DNA from: Chthonomonas sp. UBA6659
Lineage (GTDB): Bacteria; Armatimonadota; Fimbriimonadia; Fimbriimonadales; Fimbriimonadaceae
Reading direction: 5' to 3'
DNA length: 5,696 nt
Assembly (NCBI GenBank): GCA_002455425.1
Contig: DKKT01000076.1
Coordinates: 164,126-169,821 of the forward strand
Shown: one piece after another, positions 1 through 5,696 of the stretch
Numbering within the stretch: the first letter of the stretch is position 1
How the letters are laid out: each line of letters starts with the position of its first letter
Notes under the pieces: model-generated
Database searches by the model: none
What the model was told of the DNA's origin: nothing
Seen by the model: the letters and a program-made list of their open reading frames with translations, nothing else
Program-made: the position numbers and the translations under genes

Positions 1-1325
1 GCGGCATCCCAGAGGGACAGGTCGCGTCGCCGCGCCCAGCCCTGGAGGGCCGCCAAGCTTGTCGCCCCGAGCCCGCGGGCGGGAACGTTTACGACCCGCC
101 GGAACGACACGTCGTCAAGCGGATTCTGGATGAGGCGAAGGTAGGCGACGATGTCCTTGACTTCTTTGCGCTCATAGAACCGGACCGCGCCGACGAGAAG
201 GTACGGGATTCGCATCATCACGAACGCTTCCTCCATCACACGGCTTTGACTGTTCGTGCGGTACAGGATCGCGAAGTCGCCGTAGGCTCGCCTTCCGCTT
301 CGGGTGTCACGGATCACACGGTCGACGATCATCATCGCCTCGTCTCGCTCGGTGCCCGCCTCTGAGATCGTGATCGCAGGCCCGGGATCGTTGTCGGTCC
401 AGAGCTGCTTGGCAGCGCGAGAGCTGTTGTGGACGATGACCGCGTTCGCCGCCTCGAGAATCCGTTGGGTCGAGCGGTAGTTTTGGCTGAGGGTGACGAC
501 TTTCGCGTCTGGATGGTCCGCGGTGAACCGGAGCATCAGGGAGACGTCGGCACCTCGCCAGGAGTAGATCGACTGGTCGTCATCTCCTACGATGGTGAGG
601 TTGCCGTGCTTCTTCGAAATCGTGTCGGCGAACTTGTATTGGGCGAGGTTGACGTCCTGATACTCATCGATTAGGACATGGAGAAATCGCTCCTGAAGCT
701 TTTCGCGAGTCTCGGCGCTCTCGTCGAGCAGCCGAACCATGAGCATCAGGATGTCGTCGAAGTCGAGCGCGTTAGCCTTGGTCAGTCGCTTTTGATAGTC
801 GGCGTAGACCTGGGCGACGATCCGCTCGAAGAACTCGACGGCCTCACGGTCGTAGTCGGCGGGAGTCCAGAGCCGCTCCTTGGCTCGGCTGATTTCGTTG
901 AGCACGGCGCGCGGCTGGATGTTCGACTCGTTGAGGACATGCTCCTTGAAGATCTCGCGAACCAGACTGATCTGGTCATCGTCGTCGTAGATCGTGAAGT
1001 TCGGATCGAGGCCGATTGCACGGCCTTCCATCCGGAGAATCCGGGCGCAGATCGAGTGGAACGTACCCAGCCACACCGACCGGGCTTCGCCTCCGAGGAG
1101 CGAGGCGATCCGTTCACGCATCTCCCGCGCGGCCTTGTTGGTGAAGGTGACGGCCAGGATGCGCGCTGGATGCACGCCCTTCTCGATCAAGCGGGCGATG
1201 CGGTGGGTGATGACGCGAGTTTTGCCAGATCCCGCCCCGGCGAAGACGAGAAGCGGACCGCCCGGCCACTCGACCGCCTCCCTTTGTTGTTCATTCAGCG
1301 TGGACAGGTCGATCGCGGAGGGCAT
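1..1325 (-). CDS. uvrD: UvrD/PcrA-family ATP-dependent 3'-5' DNA helicase (superfamily 1), C-terminus beyond window
   Basis: This family unwinds DNA in nucleotide excision and mismatch repair and strips proteins from DNA in the cytoplasm. My minus-strand translation gives 441 residues, about 60% of the usual 700-750. Visible motifs, in order, are the Q motif LNEQQREAV (10-18), Walker A AGAGSGKT (29-36), motif Ia TFTNKAAREMR (60-70), GTFHS (87-91), Walker B DEYQD (220-224), motif III GDDDQSIYSWRGAD (247-260) and motif IV QNYRS (281-285). These are followed by the 2B-domain signature FYERKEVKDIVAYLRLIQNP (383-402). DEYQD is closer to PcrA and SIYSWRGA closer to UvrD, so I do not choose between the names. 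Motifs V and VI and the C-terminal tail lie off the window. The start is firm: an in-frame TGA sits two codons upstream (1331-1329). No Shine-Dalgarno is present. All catalytic residues in view are intact. The gene is divergent from the exported-protein gene. Confidence 0.96.
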   Translation of the reverse strand, partial: MPSAIDLSTLNEQQREAVEWPGGPLLVFAGAGSGKTRVITHRIARLIEKGVHPARILAVTFTNKAAREMRERIASLLGGEARSVWLGTFHSICARILRMEGRAIGLDPNFTIYDDDDQISLVREIFKEHVLNESNIQPRAVLNEISRAKERLWTPADYDREAVEFFERIVAQVYADYQKRLTKANALDFDDILMLMVRLLDESAETREKLQERFLHVLIDEYQDVNLAQYKFADTISKKHGNLTIVGDDDQSIYSWRGADVSLMLRFTADHPDAKVVTLSQNYRSTQRILEAANAVIVHNSSRAAKQLWTDNDPGPAITISEAGTERDEAMMIVDRVIRDTRSGRRAYGDFAILYRTNSQSRVMEEAFVMMRIPYLLVGAVRFYERKEVKDIVAYLRLIQNPLDDVSFRRVVNVPARGLGATSLAALQGWARRRDLSLWDA

Positions 1326-1340
1326 GCGTCAAGTATTATG
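1326..1340 (-). promoter_or_regulatory. Candidate -10 box immediately upstream of the uvrD-like start; possible leaderless mRNA
   Basis: On the minus strand, CATAAT (1340-1335) matches five of six bases of the sigma-70 -10 consensus. It ends 9 bases before the ATG, so transcription would begin at about 1328-1325, almost on the start codon. There is no purine-rich ribosome site in between, and the nearest G-run (GAGGGG) is more than 20 bases upstream. The best-placed -35 (CCGTCA, 17-bp spacer) is poor, matching three of six. The position is seen in the sequence. Promoter function is inferred. Confidence 0.35.
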
Positions 1341-1411
1341 GCGAGAAGAACCCCTCGTGACGGGGCAAGCAAGGTGTAACGGGGAAGCGATTTTGCCGCG
1401 TCGAAAGAATG

Positions 1412-1430
1412 CGGGCGCAATCTTCGCCCG
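1412..1430. repeat. Perfect 6-bp inverted repeat (hairpin or operator) in the divergent intergenic region
   Basis: CGGGCG (1412-1417) and CGCCCG (1425-1430) are exact reverse complements around the 7-base loop CAATCTT. There is no T-run after it, so it is not a terminator for either strand. It lies 43 bp before the exported-protein start. It could form an mRNA leader hairpin there, or serve as a protein-binding dyad between the divergent promoters. A weak promoter reading, TTGCCG (1393-1398) with CAATCT (1418-1423) and a 19-bp spacer, would place the -10 box in the loop. I give that little weight. Confidence 0.35.
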
Positions 1431-1452
1431 AAAATGCGTCTAGGGAAGAAGT

Positions 1453-1458
1453 AAGGAG
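1453..1458 (+). promoter_or_regulatory. Shine-Dalgarno AAGGAG for the exported-protein gene, with long spacing
   Basis: AAGGAG is a near-perfect anti-16S match, but 14 bases separate it from the ATG at 1473 (5-9 is usual). Between them GAGT (1456-1459) can pair with ACTC (1465-1468) around the loop CGAAA. That short stem would either mask the end of the site or bring it closer to the start codon. The start at 1473 is supported independently because it gives a clean signal peptide. Confidence 0.6.
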
Positions 1459-1472
1459 TCGAAAACTCGAAA

Positions 1473-2942
1473 ATGAAGCGATTGATGGGCATCGCATTGG
1501 GAATGGTGATCCTGGGTTCAGCCTGGGCTCAGCCCTTCACGATTCGCCGGCCGGCGGATGGTTCGACGGTCCGGGAGGTTGTGACCGTACGGATTCCGAA
1601 GAACAGCATCCCTGACGGGGGCTACGTCGGCTTTTGGATCAACGGCAAGTTTCTTGAGGCGGTCCTGCCCGACGTCGAAGGCAGCGACTACGTCTGGAAG
1701 CTGGACACCAAGAAGAATCAACTCGCCGACGGGGACCTCGCCATCGAGGCCGTCCTCTACGTGGACTTCGAGGAAGCCCCGAAAGAGGTGAACCGGACGT
1801 CGGTCAAGGTCACTCTCGACAATTCCCGAAGCATTCCGGTGCCCAAGAACGGGTTCGTGTTTCGCTACAACCTGACGCCGGGGCTCATGTACGTCTACAA
1901 CGTGGAGGCGCGCTCGTCGGTCTCGACGCTCAGCCAGACCCAGAATCAGTTGGGTGGCCGCGCCGCCGAACTCCCGCTGTCGGCGGAGAAGTTCCGCATG
2001 CTCTACGCGGTTGAGAGCTCGTCCAAGAACGCCAGTGGCGGACGCGAAGCGCTCATGCGCATCCAGCCGCTTCCCCGCAAAGGCAAGGACTCCGTCTACC
2101 TCGCGATCACCGAGGATCCGGAACCCAAGAAGTACATGGACTTCGAAATGGCGCCGCTCTACATGAGAATGGCGGATACCGGCCGGGAGATTTCGACGAC
2201 GTGGCCCGCGTACATTCCGATGGAGGGCTCGACCGGTGACGCCGCAGGGCTGGACCTGGTCGCCAGCATTCCCTGGCCGATTCTTCCCGCCAAGGCCGTC
2301 ATGCCGGGAGGCACGTTCCCAGGCGTATTCCAGAACTCGGTTCTCGACCCCGAGAAGCGGCTCGAAACCAACCGCTTCTTCGCCAACTTCCCGGCGCAAG
2401 GCAAGCTTGAGTCGATCGAGTGGGAGGGCGGCATCCCGTGCGCCAAGCTGAAGAAGACGATCTCGATCGGCACCGAAAGCGCCGAGGGCCGAGCCCTTGC
2501 CGCCGCAGGTCGCGCCTTCGCCGACGATAAGATCACCCTCGACGAGACCGTCTGGTTCGCACTTGACCGGAAGATCCCGATCAAGATCGTCCGCGACATC
2601 ACGATCGACCGCAAGGCTGAGAATTCGGCAGGTCCCGCAGCCGGCGCAGGTGCCGGCCCGGCCGCCGGTGGCGGCGGAGCACGCGGCGGTCGAGGCGGGG
2701 GCATGATGGGCCCTCCGGGTGGTCGCGGCGGCCGCGGTGGCGGTAGCCAGGAAGACGATGCGATCGCGCCTCAGCGCGGTGGCGGCGGCGGCATGATGGG
2801 TCCGTCGCGTGGCCAAGCCGGAGGCGGTGGCGGAGCCCAGGGTGGCCGTCCGAACAATGGCGGAGCTCGAGGCGGCGGCGCACGAGGCGGAGCGCAGTTT
2901 GTCCGCATCCGGCACCAGTTCATGATCGTGCTGGAGAAGTAA
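1473..2942 (+). CDS. Secreted protein of unknown function: signal peptide, Ig-like domain, beta-rich body, Gly/Arg-rich insertion
   Basis: I do not recognise a named family for this 489-residue protein. Residues 1-19 are a Sec signal peptide (KR, then a hydrophobic core, then AWA before Q20). There is no twin-arginine motif and no lipobox cysteine, so the mature protein is probably periplasmic or surface-located. Residues 21-117 look like a bacterial Ig-like fold: RPADGSTV near the start, then alternating strands with GYVGFWINGKFLEAV (50-64) and VKVTL (111-115). Residues about 120-385 form a second beta-rich region opening with FRYNLTPGLMYVYNV; its pattern recalls the repetitive beta-rich lipoprotein domains sometimes labelled DUF6263, a loose resemblance only. 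Residues 386-475 are Gly/Arg-rich, then the protein ends with a strand-like FVRIRHQFMIVLEK (476-489). The gene appears monocistronic, with its own ribosome site and a terminator 14 bp after the stop. A structural or binding role is plausible; no catalytic motif is visible. Confidence 0.9.
   Translation: MKRLMGIALGMVILGSAWAQPFTIRRPADGSTVREVVTVRIPKNSIPDGGYVGFWINGKFLEAVLPDVEGSDYVWKLDTKKNQLADGDLAIEAVLYVDFEEAPKEVNRTSVKVTLDNSRSIPVPKNGFVFRYNLTPGLMYVYNVEARSSVSTLSQTQNQLGGRAAELPLSAEKFRMLYAVESSSKNASGGREALMRIQPLPRKGKDSVYLAITEDPEPKKYMDFEMAPLYMRMADTGREISTTWPAYIPMEGSTGDAAGLDLVASIPWPILPAKAVMPGGTFPGVFQNSVLDPEKRLETNRFFANFPAQGKLESIEWEGGIPCAKLKKTISIGTESAEGRALAAAGRAFADDKITLDETVWFALDRKIPIKIVRDITIDRKAENSAGPAAGAGAGPAAGGGGARGGRGGGMMGPPGGRGGRGGGSQEDDAIAPQRGGGGGMMGPSRGQAGGGGGAQGGRPNNGGARGGGARGGAQFVRIRHQFMIVLEK
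2628..2897 (+). repeat. Gly/Arg-rich low-complexity stretch within the exported protein
   Basis: The segment encodes residues 386-475, of which 42 of 90 are glycine and 9 are arginine. Acidic residues occur only in one short break, SQEDDAIAPQR (425-435). Two GGGMMGP blocks (Met pairs at 411-412 and 441-442) lie exactly 90 bp apart (2703 and 2793). By eye, the roughly 54 bases after each remain about two-thirds identical. That fits an old tandem duplication, although glycine codon bias alone could give similar scores. The region is probably disordered and extruded as a loop from the beta-rich domain. Confidence 0.75.
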
Positions 2943-2955
2943 GGACCGTCCCCGA

Positions 2956-2993
2956 AGAGAGCTGCACACTGTCCAGAGTGCAGCTCTTTTTTG
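2956..2993 (+). terminator. Rho-independent terminator after the exported-protein gene
   Basis: AGAGCTGCAC (2959-2968) pairs perfectly with GTGCAGCTCT (2979-2988) around a 10-base loop, and six T bases run from 2988 to 2993. The A/G bases at 2955-2958 can pair further with the T-run, extending the stem. It begins 14 bp after the TAA at 2940-2942 and should end that transcript, which means tatC needs its own promoter downstream. Confidence 0.93.
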
Positions 2994-2996
2994 TGT

Positions 2997-3028
2997 TGGG
3001 GAGGGACTCGACGGCTCCGGTCTATCAT
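2997..3028 (+). promoter_or_regulatory. Weak candidate promoter for tatC and the downstream helicase
   Basis: The strong terminator just upstream implies a promoter in the 3000-3130 interval. The best -10 I can find is TATCAT (3023-3028). The only -35-like hexamer is TTGGGA (2997-3002), 20 bp away, which is longer than the usual 16-18 bp. A different sigma factor or an activator is possible. The leader would be about 95 bases. Confidence 0.22.
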
Positions 3029-3029
3029 C

Positions 3030-3045
3030 CGGCCCATCCGGGCCG
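3030..3045. repeat. Perfect 6-bp inverted repeat in the tatC leader
   Basis: CGGCCC (3030-3035) and GGGCCG (3040-3045) pair exactly around the tetraloop ATCC. There is no T-run, so termination is unlikely. The dyad directly follows the candidate -10 at 3023-3028, a position that would suit an operator or a 5'-end mRNA hairpin. Further down the leader, CCCGACC occurs twice (3076-3082 and 3104-3110) and CGGGTCCCG (3071-3079) is a small dyad. None of these matches a regulator site I recognise. Confidence 0.3.
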
Positions 3046-3131
3046 ACCGACGTGCGGCGGACTCCGCAAACGGGTCCCGACCGAACGACCTGATCTGACC
3101 GCACCCGACCTCAAGAAGTAAGCTTGGACTT

Positions 3132-3947
3132 ATGCGGCTCTTCGGCCCCGACCGAGAAGGAAGGGACGCTTCCGGCGATCCGGAGGCGTTCCGGCTCACC
3201 CTGGGTGAACACCTCGACGAACTCCGGACACGAATCCTCCGGGTCATCACGTTCCTCATCGTCGGCTGGGTCATCGGGTGGTACCTGGAGCCCTGGGTCT
3301 ACGAAGTGCTGAACGCCTTGGCTCGCAAGAACATGGTGCTCCCAAAGGGCGTCGACTACAAAGAGCCTTTCAGCACCGTGATGGCCCCCTTCATGCTCAA
3401 GCTGAAGCTCTCATTTTTCATCGGGCTGATCCTGGTGTTTCCCTTCTGCATCCTCCAGGTCTGGGGTTTCGTCGCTCCTGGACTGAAGGATTCCGAAAAG
3501 CGTCCGATGACGATCGTCGCGCCGATCAGCGTCGTTCTGTTCGCGCTCGGTGTGCTCGGATGCTGGATCATCCTTCCGAGCGCTTTTGCGTGGTTCGCAA
3601 GCTGGCTCGAGGACTTTCCTGGAACCGTGCTGTACCCCGAGCCTGGGACGATGGTGTTCTTCATCCTGAAGATGCTGCTGGCCTTCGGGCTCGGCTTCCA
3701 GCTGCCCTTGCTCGTGTTCTTCATGGCCAAGATCGGCATTCTGAGCCCAGAGACGCTCAAGCTGTATTGGCGGCAGGCCACGGTCATCATCTTTTTCGGC
3801 GCGGCCGCGATCACACCGAGTAGCGATATCTTCAGCATGATGATGATGGCGGTGCCCCTTACGCTCCTCTTCTTCCTGAGCATGACCGCCGTCCAAATCT
3901 CGGAGCGTCGGAAGAAGCGGCGCGAAGAAGTCGAAGACGCAGCCTGA
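3132..3947 (+). CDS. tatC: Sec-independent protein translocase subunit TatC
   Basis: TatC is the inner-membrane receptor of the twin-arginine pathway. It binds the RR signal of folded precursors and recruits TatA to form the pore. The 271-residue product fits the family (about 240-280) and has six hydrophobic segments near 36-52, 93-115, 127-150, 174-198, 215-230 and 233-254. Family signatures are HLDELRTRI (27-35, including the signal-binding Glu30), the first periplasmic loop ending near PF (86-87), QVWGFVAPGL (109-118) with the cytoplasmic Glu122, FQLP (189-192) and ITPSSD (227-232). Gln190 stands where E. coli TatC has Glu170. The tail SERRKKRREEVEDAA is charged and cytoplasmic. The start is limited by an in-frame TGA at 3096; the ribosome site is poor (TTGGA just before the ATG). 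No tatA or tatB gene is in view, so the partners must lie elsewhere. It is followed after 5 bp by the helicase gene, indicating co-transcription. Confidence 0.96.
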   Translation: MRLFGPDREGRDASGDPEAFRLTLGEHLDELRTRILRVITFLIVGWVIGWYLEPWVYEVLNALARKNMVLPKGVDYKEPFSTVMAPFMLKLKLSFFIGLILVFPFCILQVWGFVAPGLKDSEKRPMTIVAPISVVLFALGVLGCWIILPSAFAWFASWLEDFPGTVLYPEPGTMVFFILKMLLAFGLGFQLPLLVFFMAKIGILSPETLKLYWRQATVIIFFGAAAITPSSDIFSMMMMAVPLTLLFFLSMTAVQISERRKKRREEVEDAA

Positions 3948-3952
3948 CCCCC

Positions 3953-5696
3953 ATGGACGATGTCCTGGCGGCGACCGTCTTCCCCCGAGAACAGGCCGAC
4001 TTTGTCCGAGCGCTCCGTGAGTGGGCCCGTGGGCCGGGTCTGATCCAGTTCGAGGCCGAGACGCCCGGTCGGGAGGCGACGTACGGCCATGTCCGCCATC
4101 CGCTTCATCCACGGCTCGCAACCCGACTCCGGGAGCTCCGGCTCGACCGCCTTTTTCGTCACCAAGCCGAGGCTGCCGATGCCGCCCTCGCGGGCCAAGA
4201 CGTCCTCGTGACGACCGGCACAAGCAGCGGTAAGACGCTCTGCTACGCGATCCCAGCCTTCCAGAGCTACCTTTCAGAGCCCAAGGCGAAGTCTTTGCTC
4301 CTGTTTCCGTCCAAGGCGCTCGCCCAGGACCAACTGCGCAAACTCGAGGCTCTCGCGCCGGGCCCCGAGGTGCTTGTCGGCGCTTACGATGGCGACACGC
4401 CGAAGTCTCGGCGGAGCGTGATCCGCAAGAACGCTCACTTGATCCTGACCAACCCGGACATGCTCCACCTCGGGATTCTGCCAAGCCACGAGTTGTGGGG
4501 CCCGTTCCTGCGCTCCCTGCGCTACATCGTCCTCGACGAACTTCACGTCTATCGAGGCGTGTTCGGATCCCACGTGGCAGGAGTCGTGCGGCGTCTTCTC
4601 AGGCTTGCGGAATGGTACGGGGCCCGTCCCCGCATCATCGCCTGCAGCGCGACCATCGGCAACCCGTCCGAGTTGTTCGGTCACATCACGGCGCGCGTGC
4701 CCGCCGCGATCGATGCCGACGGATCGCCCCAGGGACCACGCCACCTGATGGTCGTGAATCCGCTCGCGCCAGACGTCGGCGCCGCATCTTCTGCGATCGG
4801 CGCCGGCCGTCTTGCGGCGGAGGTCACCGCCACCCTCATTCAGGCGGGCGCGAGAACCCTGACGTTCTGCCGCTCCCGAACCGCCACCGAGATCCTCGCA
4901 CGCCGGACTCGAGCCCTACTGGGCAAAGCCAATCGTAGTGTCGAGGCCTACCGCTCGGGATACACGCCCAAGCAGCGCCGAGAGATCGAAGCGGGGTTCT
5001 TCGGCGGACGCCTGCGAGGCTTGGTCGCCACCAGTGCGATGGAGATCGGAATCGACGTCGGGGACCTGGACGCGGTGGTCGTGAACGGCTATCCTGGAAC
5101 CCTCACCTCGTTTCGTCAGCAGATCGGGCGTGCGGGTCGAGCCCGGCACCCGGCTCTGGCCGTGCTCATCGTCCATGCCGACCCGCTGGAGCAGTTCGTC
5201 GCGCGCGAGGCCGGTGGCCTGCTGATCGATGCACCCGAGGTCGCCGTTGTCAGCCCGGACAATCCGCGGGTGCTCCGAGCCCAATTGCTGTGTGCCGCCT
5301 ACGAACGCCCCCTCGACGCGGTCGACCTTGATCGGTTCAGCCTTCGCGGCTCCTCGGTCGCGGCGGAGATGGTCGAGGCGGGCGAACTGGCGGAGAGCTC
5401 AGGCCGCTTGTACTACCCCAGCCACCGCTCGCCGGCGGCTGACGTTTCGATCCGGGGGGTCTCGGGCGACGCCGTGTCGCTTCGCGTCGGCGGCACCGAG
5501 ATCGGGACGATGGAGCAATGGCGGGCTGCGACGAACGCGTTTCCCGGAGCCATTTATCTCCATCAGGGCGAGGAGTTCGAGGTCGCGCGGTGCGACCTCG
5601 AACACGGGATCATCGAACTCGTCCCGACGCAAACGGAGCTCCTTTCGGCACCGCGAGTCGCCTCCCTCGTCGAGCCTTTGGCCGTCCTTACGGCGG
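3953..5696 (+). CDS. DEAD/DEAH-box superfamily 2 helicase of the MrfA (YprA)/Hrq1 type, C-terminus beyond window
   Basis: The reading frame stays open to the window end, giving 581 residues of a family usually about 750 long. Motifs are the Q-like LFRHQAEA (67-74), Walker A TGTSSGKT (88-95), Ia PSKALAQDQ (119-127), Ib TNPDML (166-171), Walker B DELH (195-198), III CSATIGN (231-237), IV TFCRSR (304-309), YRSGYTPKQRREIE (333-346), V ATSAMEIGIDVG (359-370) and VI QQIGRAGR (389-396). YRSGY, MEIGIDVG and QQIGRAGR together suit the MrfA/Hrq1 branch rather than Lhr or RecQ. Family members are 3'-5' DNA helicases; Bacillus subtilis MrfA helps repair mitomycin C damage with the nuclease MrfB. The diagnostic C-terminal four-cysteine DUF1998 region would lie past base 5696 and cannot be checked. 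The ATG lies 5 bp after the tatC stop with no clear ribosome site of its own, so translational coupling is likely. No mrfB-like nuclease is in view. Confidence 0.9.
   Translation, partial: MDDVLAATVFPREQADFVRALREWARGPGLIQFEAETPGREATYGHVRHPLHPRLATRLRELRLDRLFRHQAEAADAALAGQDVLVTTGTSSGKTLCYAIPAFQSYLSEPKAKSLLLFPSKALAQDQLRKLEALAPGPEVLVGAYDGDTPKSRRSVIRKNAHLILTNPDMLHLGILPSHELWGPFLRSLRYIVLDELHVYRGVFGSHVAGVVRRLLRLAEWYGARPRIIACSATIGNPSELFGHITARVPAAIDADGSPQGPRHLMVVNPLAPDVGAASSAIGAGRLAAEVTATLIQAGARTLTFCRSRTATEILARRTRALLGKANRSVEAYRSGYTPKQRREIEAGFFGGRLRGLVATSAMEIGIDVGDLDAVVVNGYPGTLTSFRQQIGRAGRARHPALAVLIVHADPLEQFVAREAGGLLIDAPEVAVVSPDNPRVLRAQLLCAAYERPLDAVDLDRFSLRGSSVAAEMVEAGELAESSGRLYYPSHRSPAADVSIRGVSGDAVSLRVGGTEIGTMEQWRAATNAFPGAIYLHQGEEFEVARCDLEHGIIELVPTQTELLSAPRVASLVEPLAVLTA

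Noticed and set aside
1351..1365. CCCC-N7-GGGG inverted repeat as a terminator or operator
   Set aside because: It has only four paired bases, a mismatched interior and no T-run, which is expected by chance in GC-rich DNA.
678..1379. A 233-codon open frame on the plus strand
   Set aside because: It lies opposite the helicase domain, whose motifs are unmistakable on the minus strand, and the plus-strand translation shows no domain.
1473..2942. The exported protein as a Tat substrate because tatC is nearby
   Set aside because: The signal peptide reads MKRLMG with a strong hydrophobic core and no RRxFLK-type motif, so it is a Sec signal.
1518..3104. A 528-codon open frame on the minus strand, opposite the exported-protein gene and its terminator
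   Set aside because: It is a GC-rich shadow frame: its translation is Arg/Ala/Asp-rich with no recognisable domain, it runs through the terminator hairpin, and the opposite strand has a clear signal peptide and ribosome site.
3837..3848. Four tandem ATG codons (Met236-239) inside tatC as a phase-variable repeat
   Set aside because: Slippage of a trinucleotide keeps the frame, and methionines suit the sixth membrane segment.
3356..4484. Two long open frames on the minus strand across tatC and the helicase start
   Set aside because: The plus-strand TatC and helicase motifs account for this DNA completely, and the minus-strand products are low-complexity Arg/Gly/His-rich.
1..5696. A dedicated defence or mobile system built from the two helicases
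   Set aside because: The helicases lie in separate transcription units on opposite strands, both look like housekeeping repair families, and no nuclease, integrase, toxin or end repeat is visible.

Overview
This is a GC-rich bacterial window with dense coding. It holds four protein genes, two of them cut by the window edges. No rRNA, tRNA, CRISPR array or mobile element is visible. A Sec-type signal peptide, a Tat translocase subunit and two housekeeping-type repair helicases point to a free-living bacterium's chromosome. The shape of the exported protein (Ig-like head, lipoprotein-like body, Gly/Arg-rich stretch) made me think of Armatimonadota (Fimbriimonadia-like). That placement is only an impression and has not been tested.

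Layout. Positions 1-1325 (minus strand) carry the N-terminal 441 codons of a UvrD/PcrA superfamily 1 helicase. Its C-terminus lies beyond base 1. A 147-bp divergent intergenic region (1326-1472) separates it from a plus-strand gene at 1473-2942. That gene encodes a 489-residue secreted protein of unknown function with a 90-residue Gly/Arg-rich stretch placed just before its last beta strand. A strong intrinsic terminator at 2956-2993 closes this gene. After a 189-bp spacer, tatC (3132-3947) is followed 5 bp later by a superfamily 2 helicase of the MrfA/YprA-Hrq1 type (3953 to beyond 5696). The last two genes very probably form one transcript.

How the genes relate. UvrD/PcrA and MrfA-like helicases both act on damaged DNA in the cytoplasm. 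TatC builds the twin-arginine export channel in the inner membrane. The exported protein has a Sec rather than a Tat signal, so it is not an obvious TatC client. The grouping looks like ordinary chromosomal neighbourhood, not a single dedicated system, and I found no convincing evidence of a new defence or mobile system. The points most worth a second look are the Gly/Arg-rich insertion, the apparently leaderless start of the uvrD-like gene, and the tight tatC-helicase pairing.
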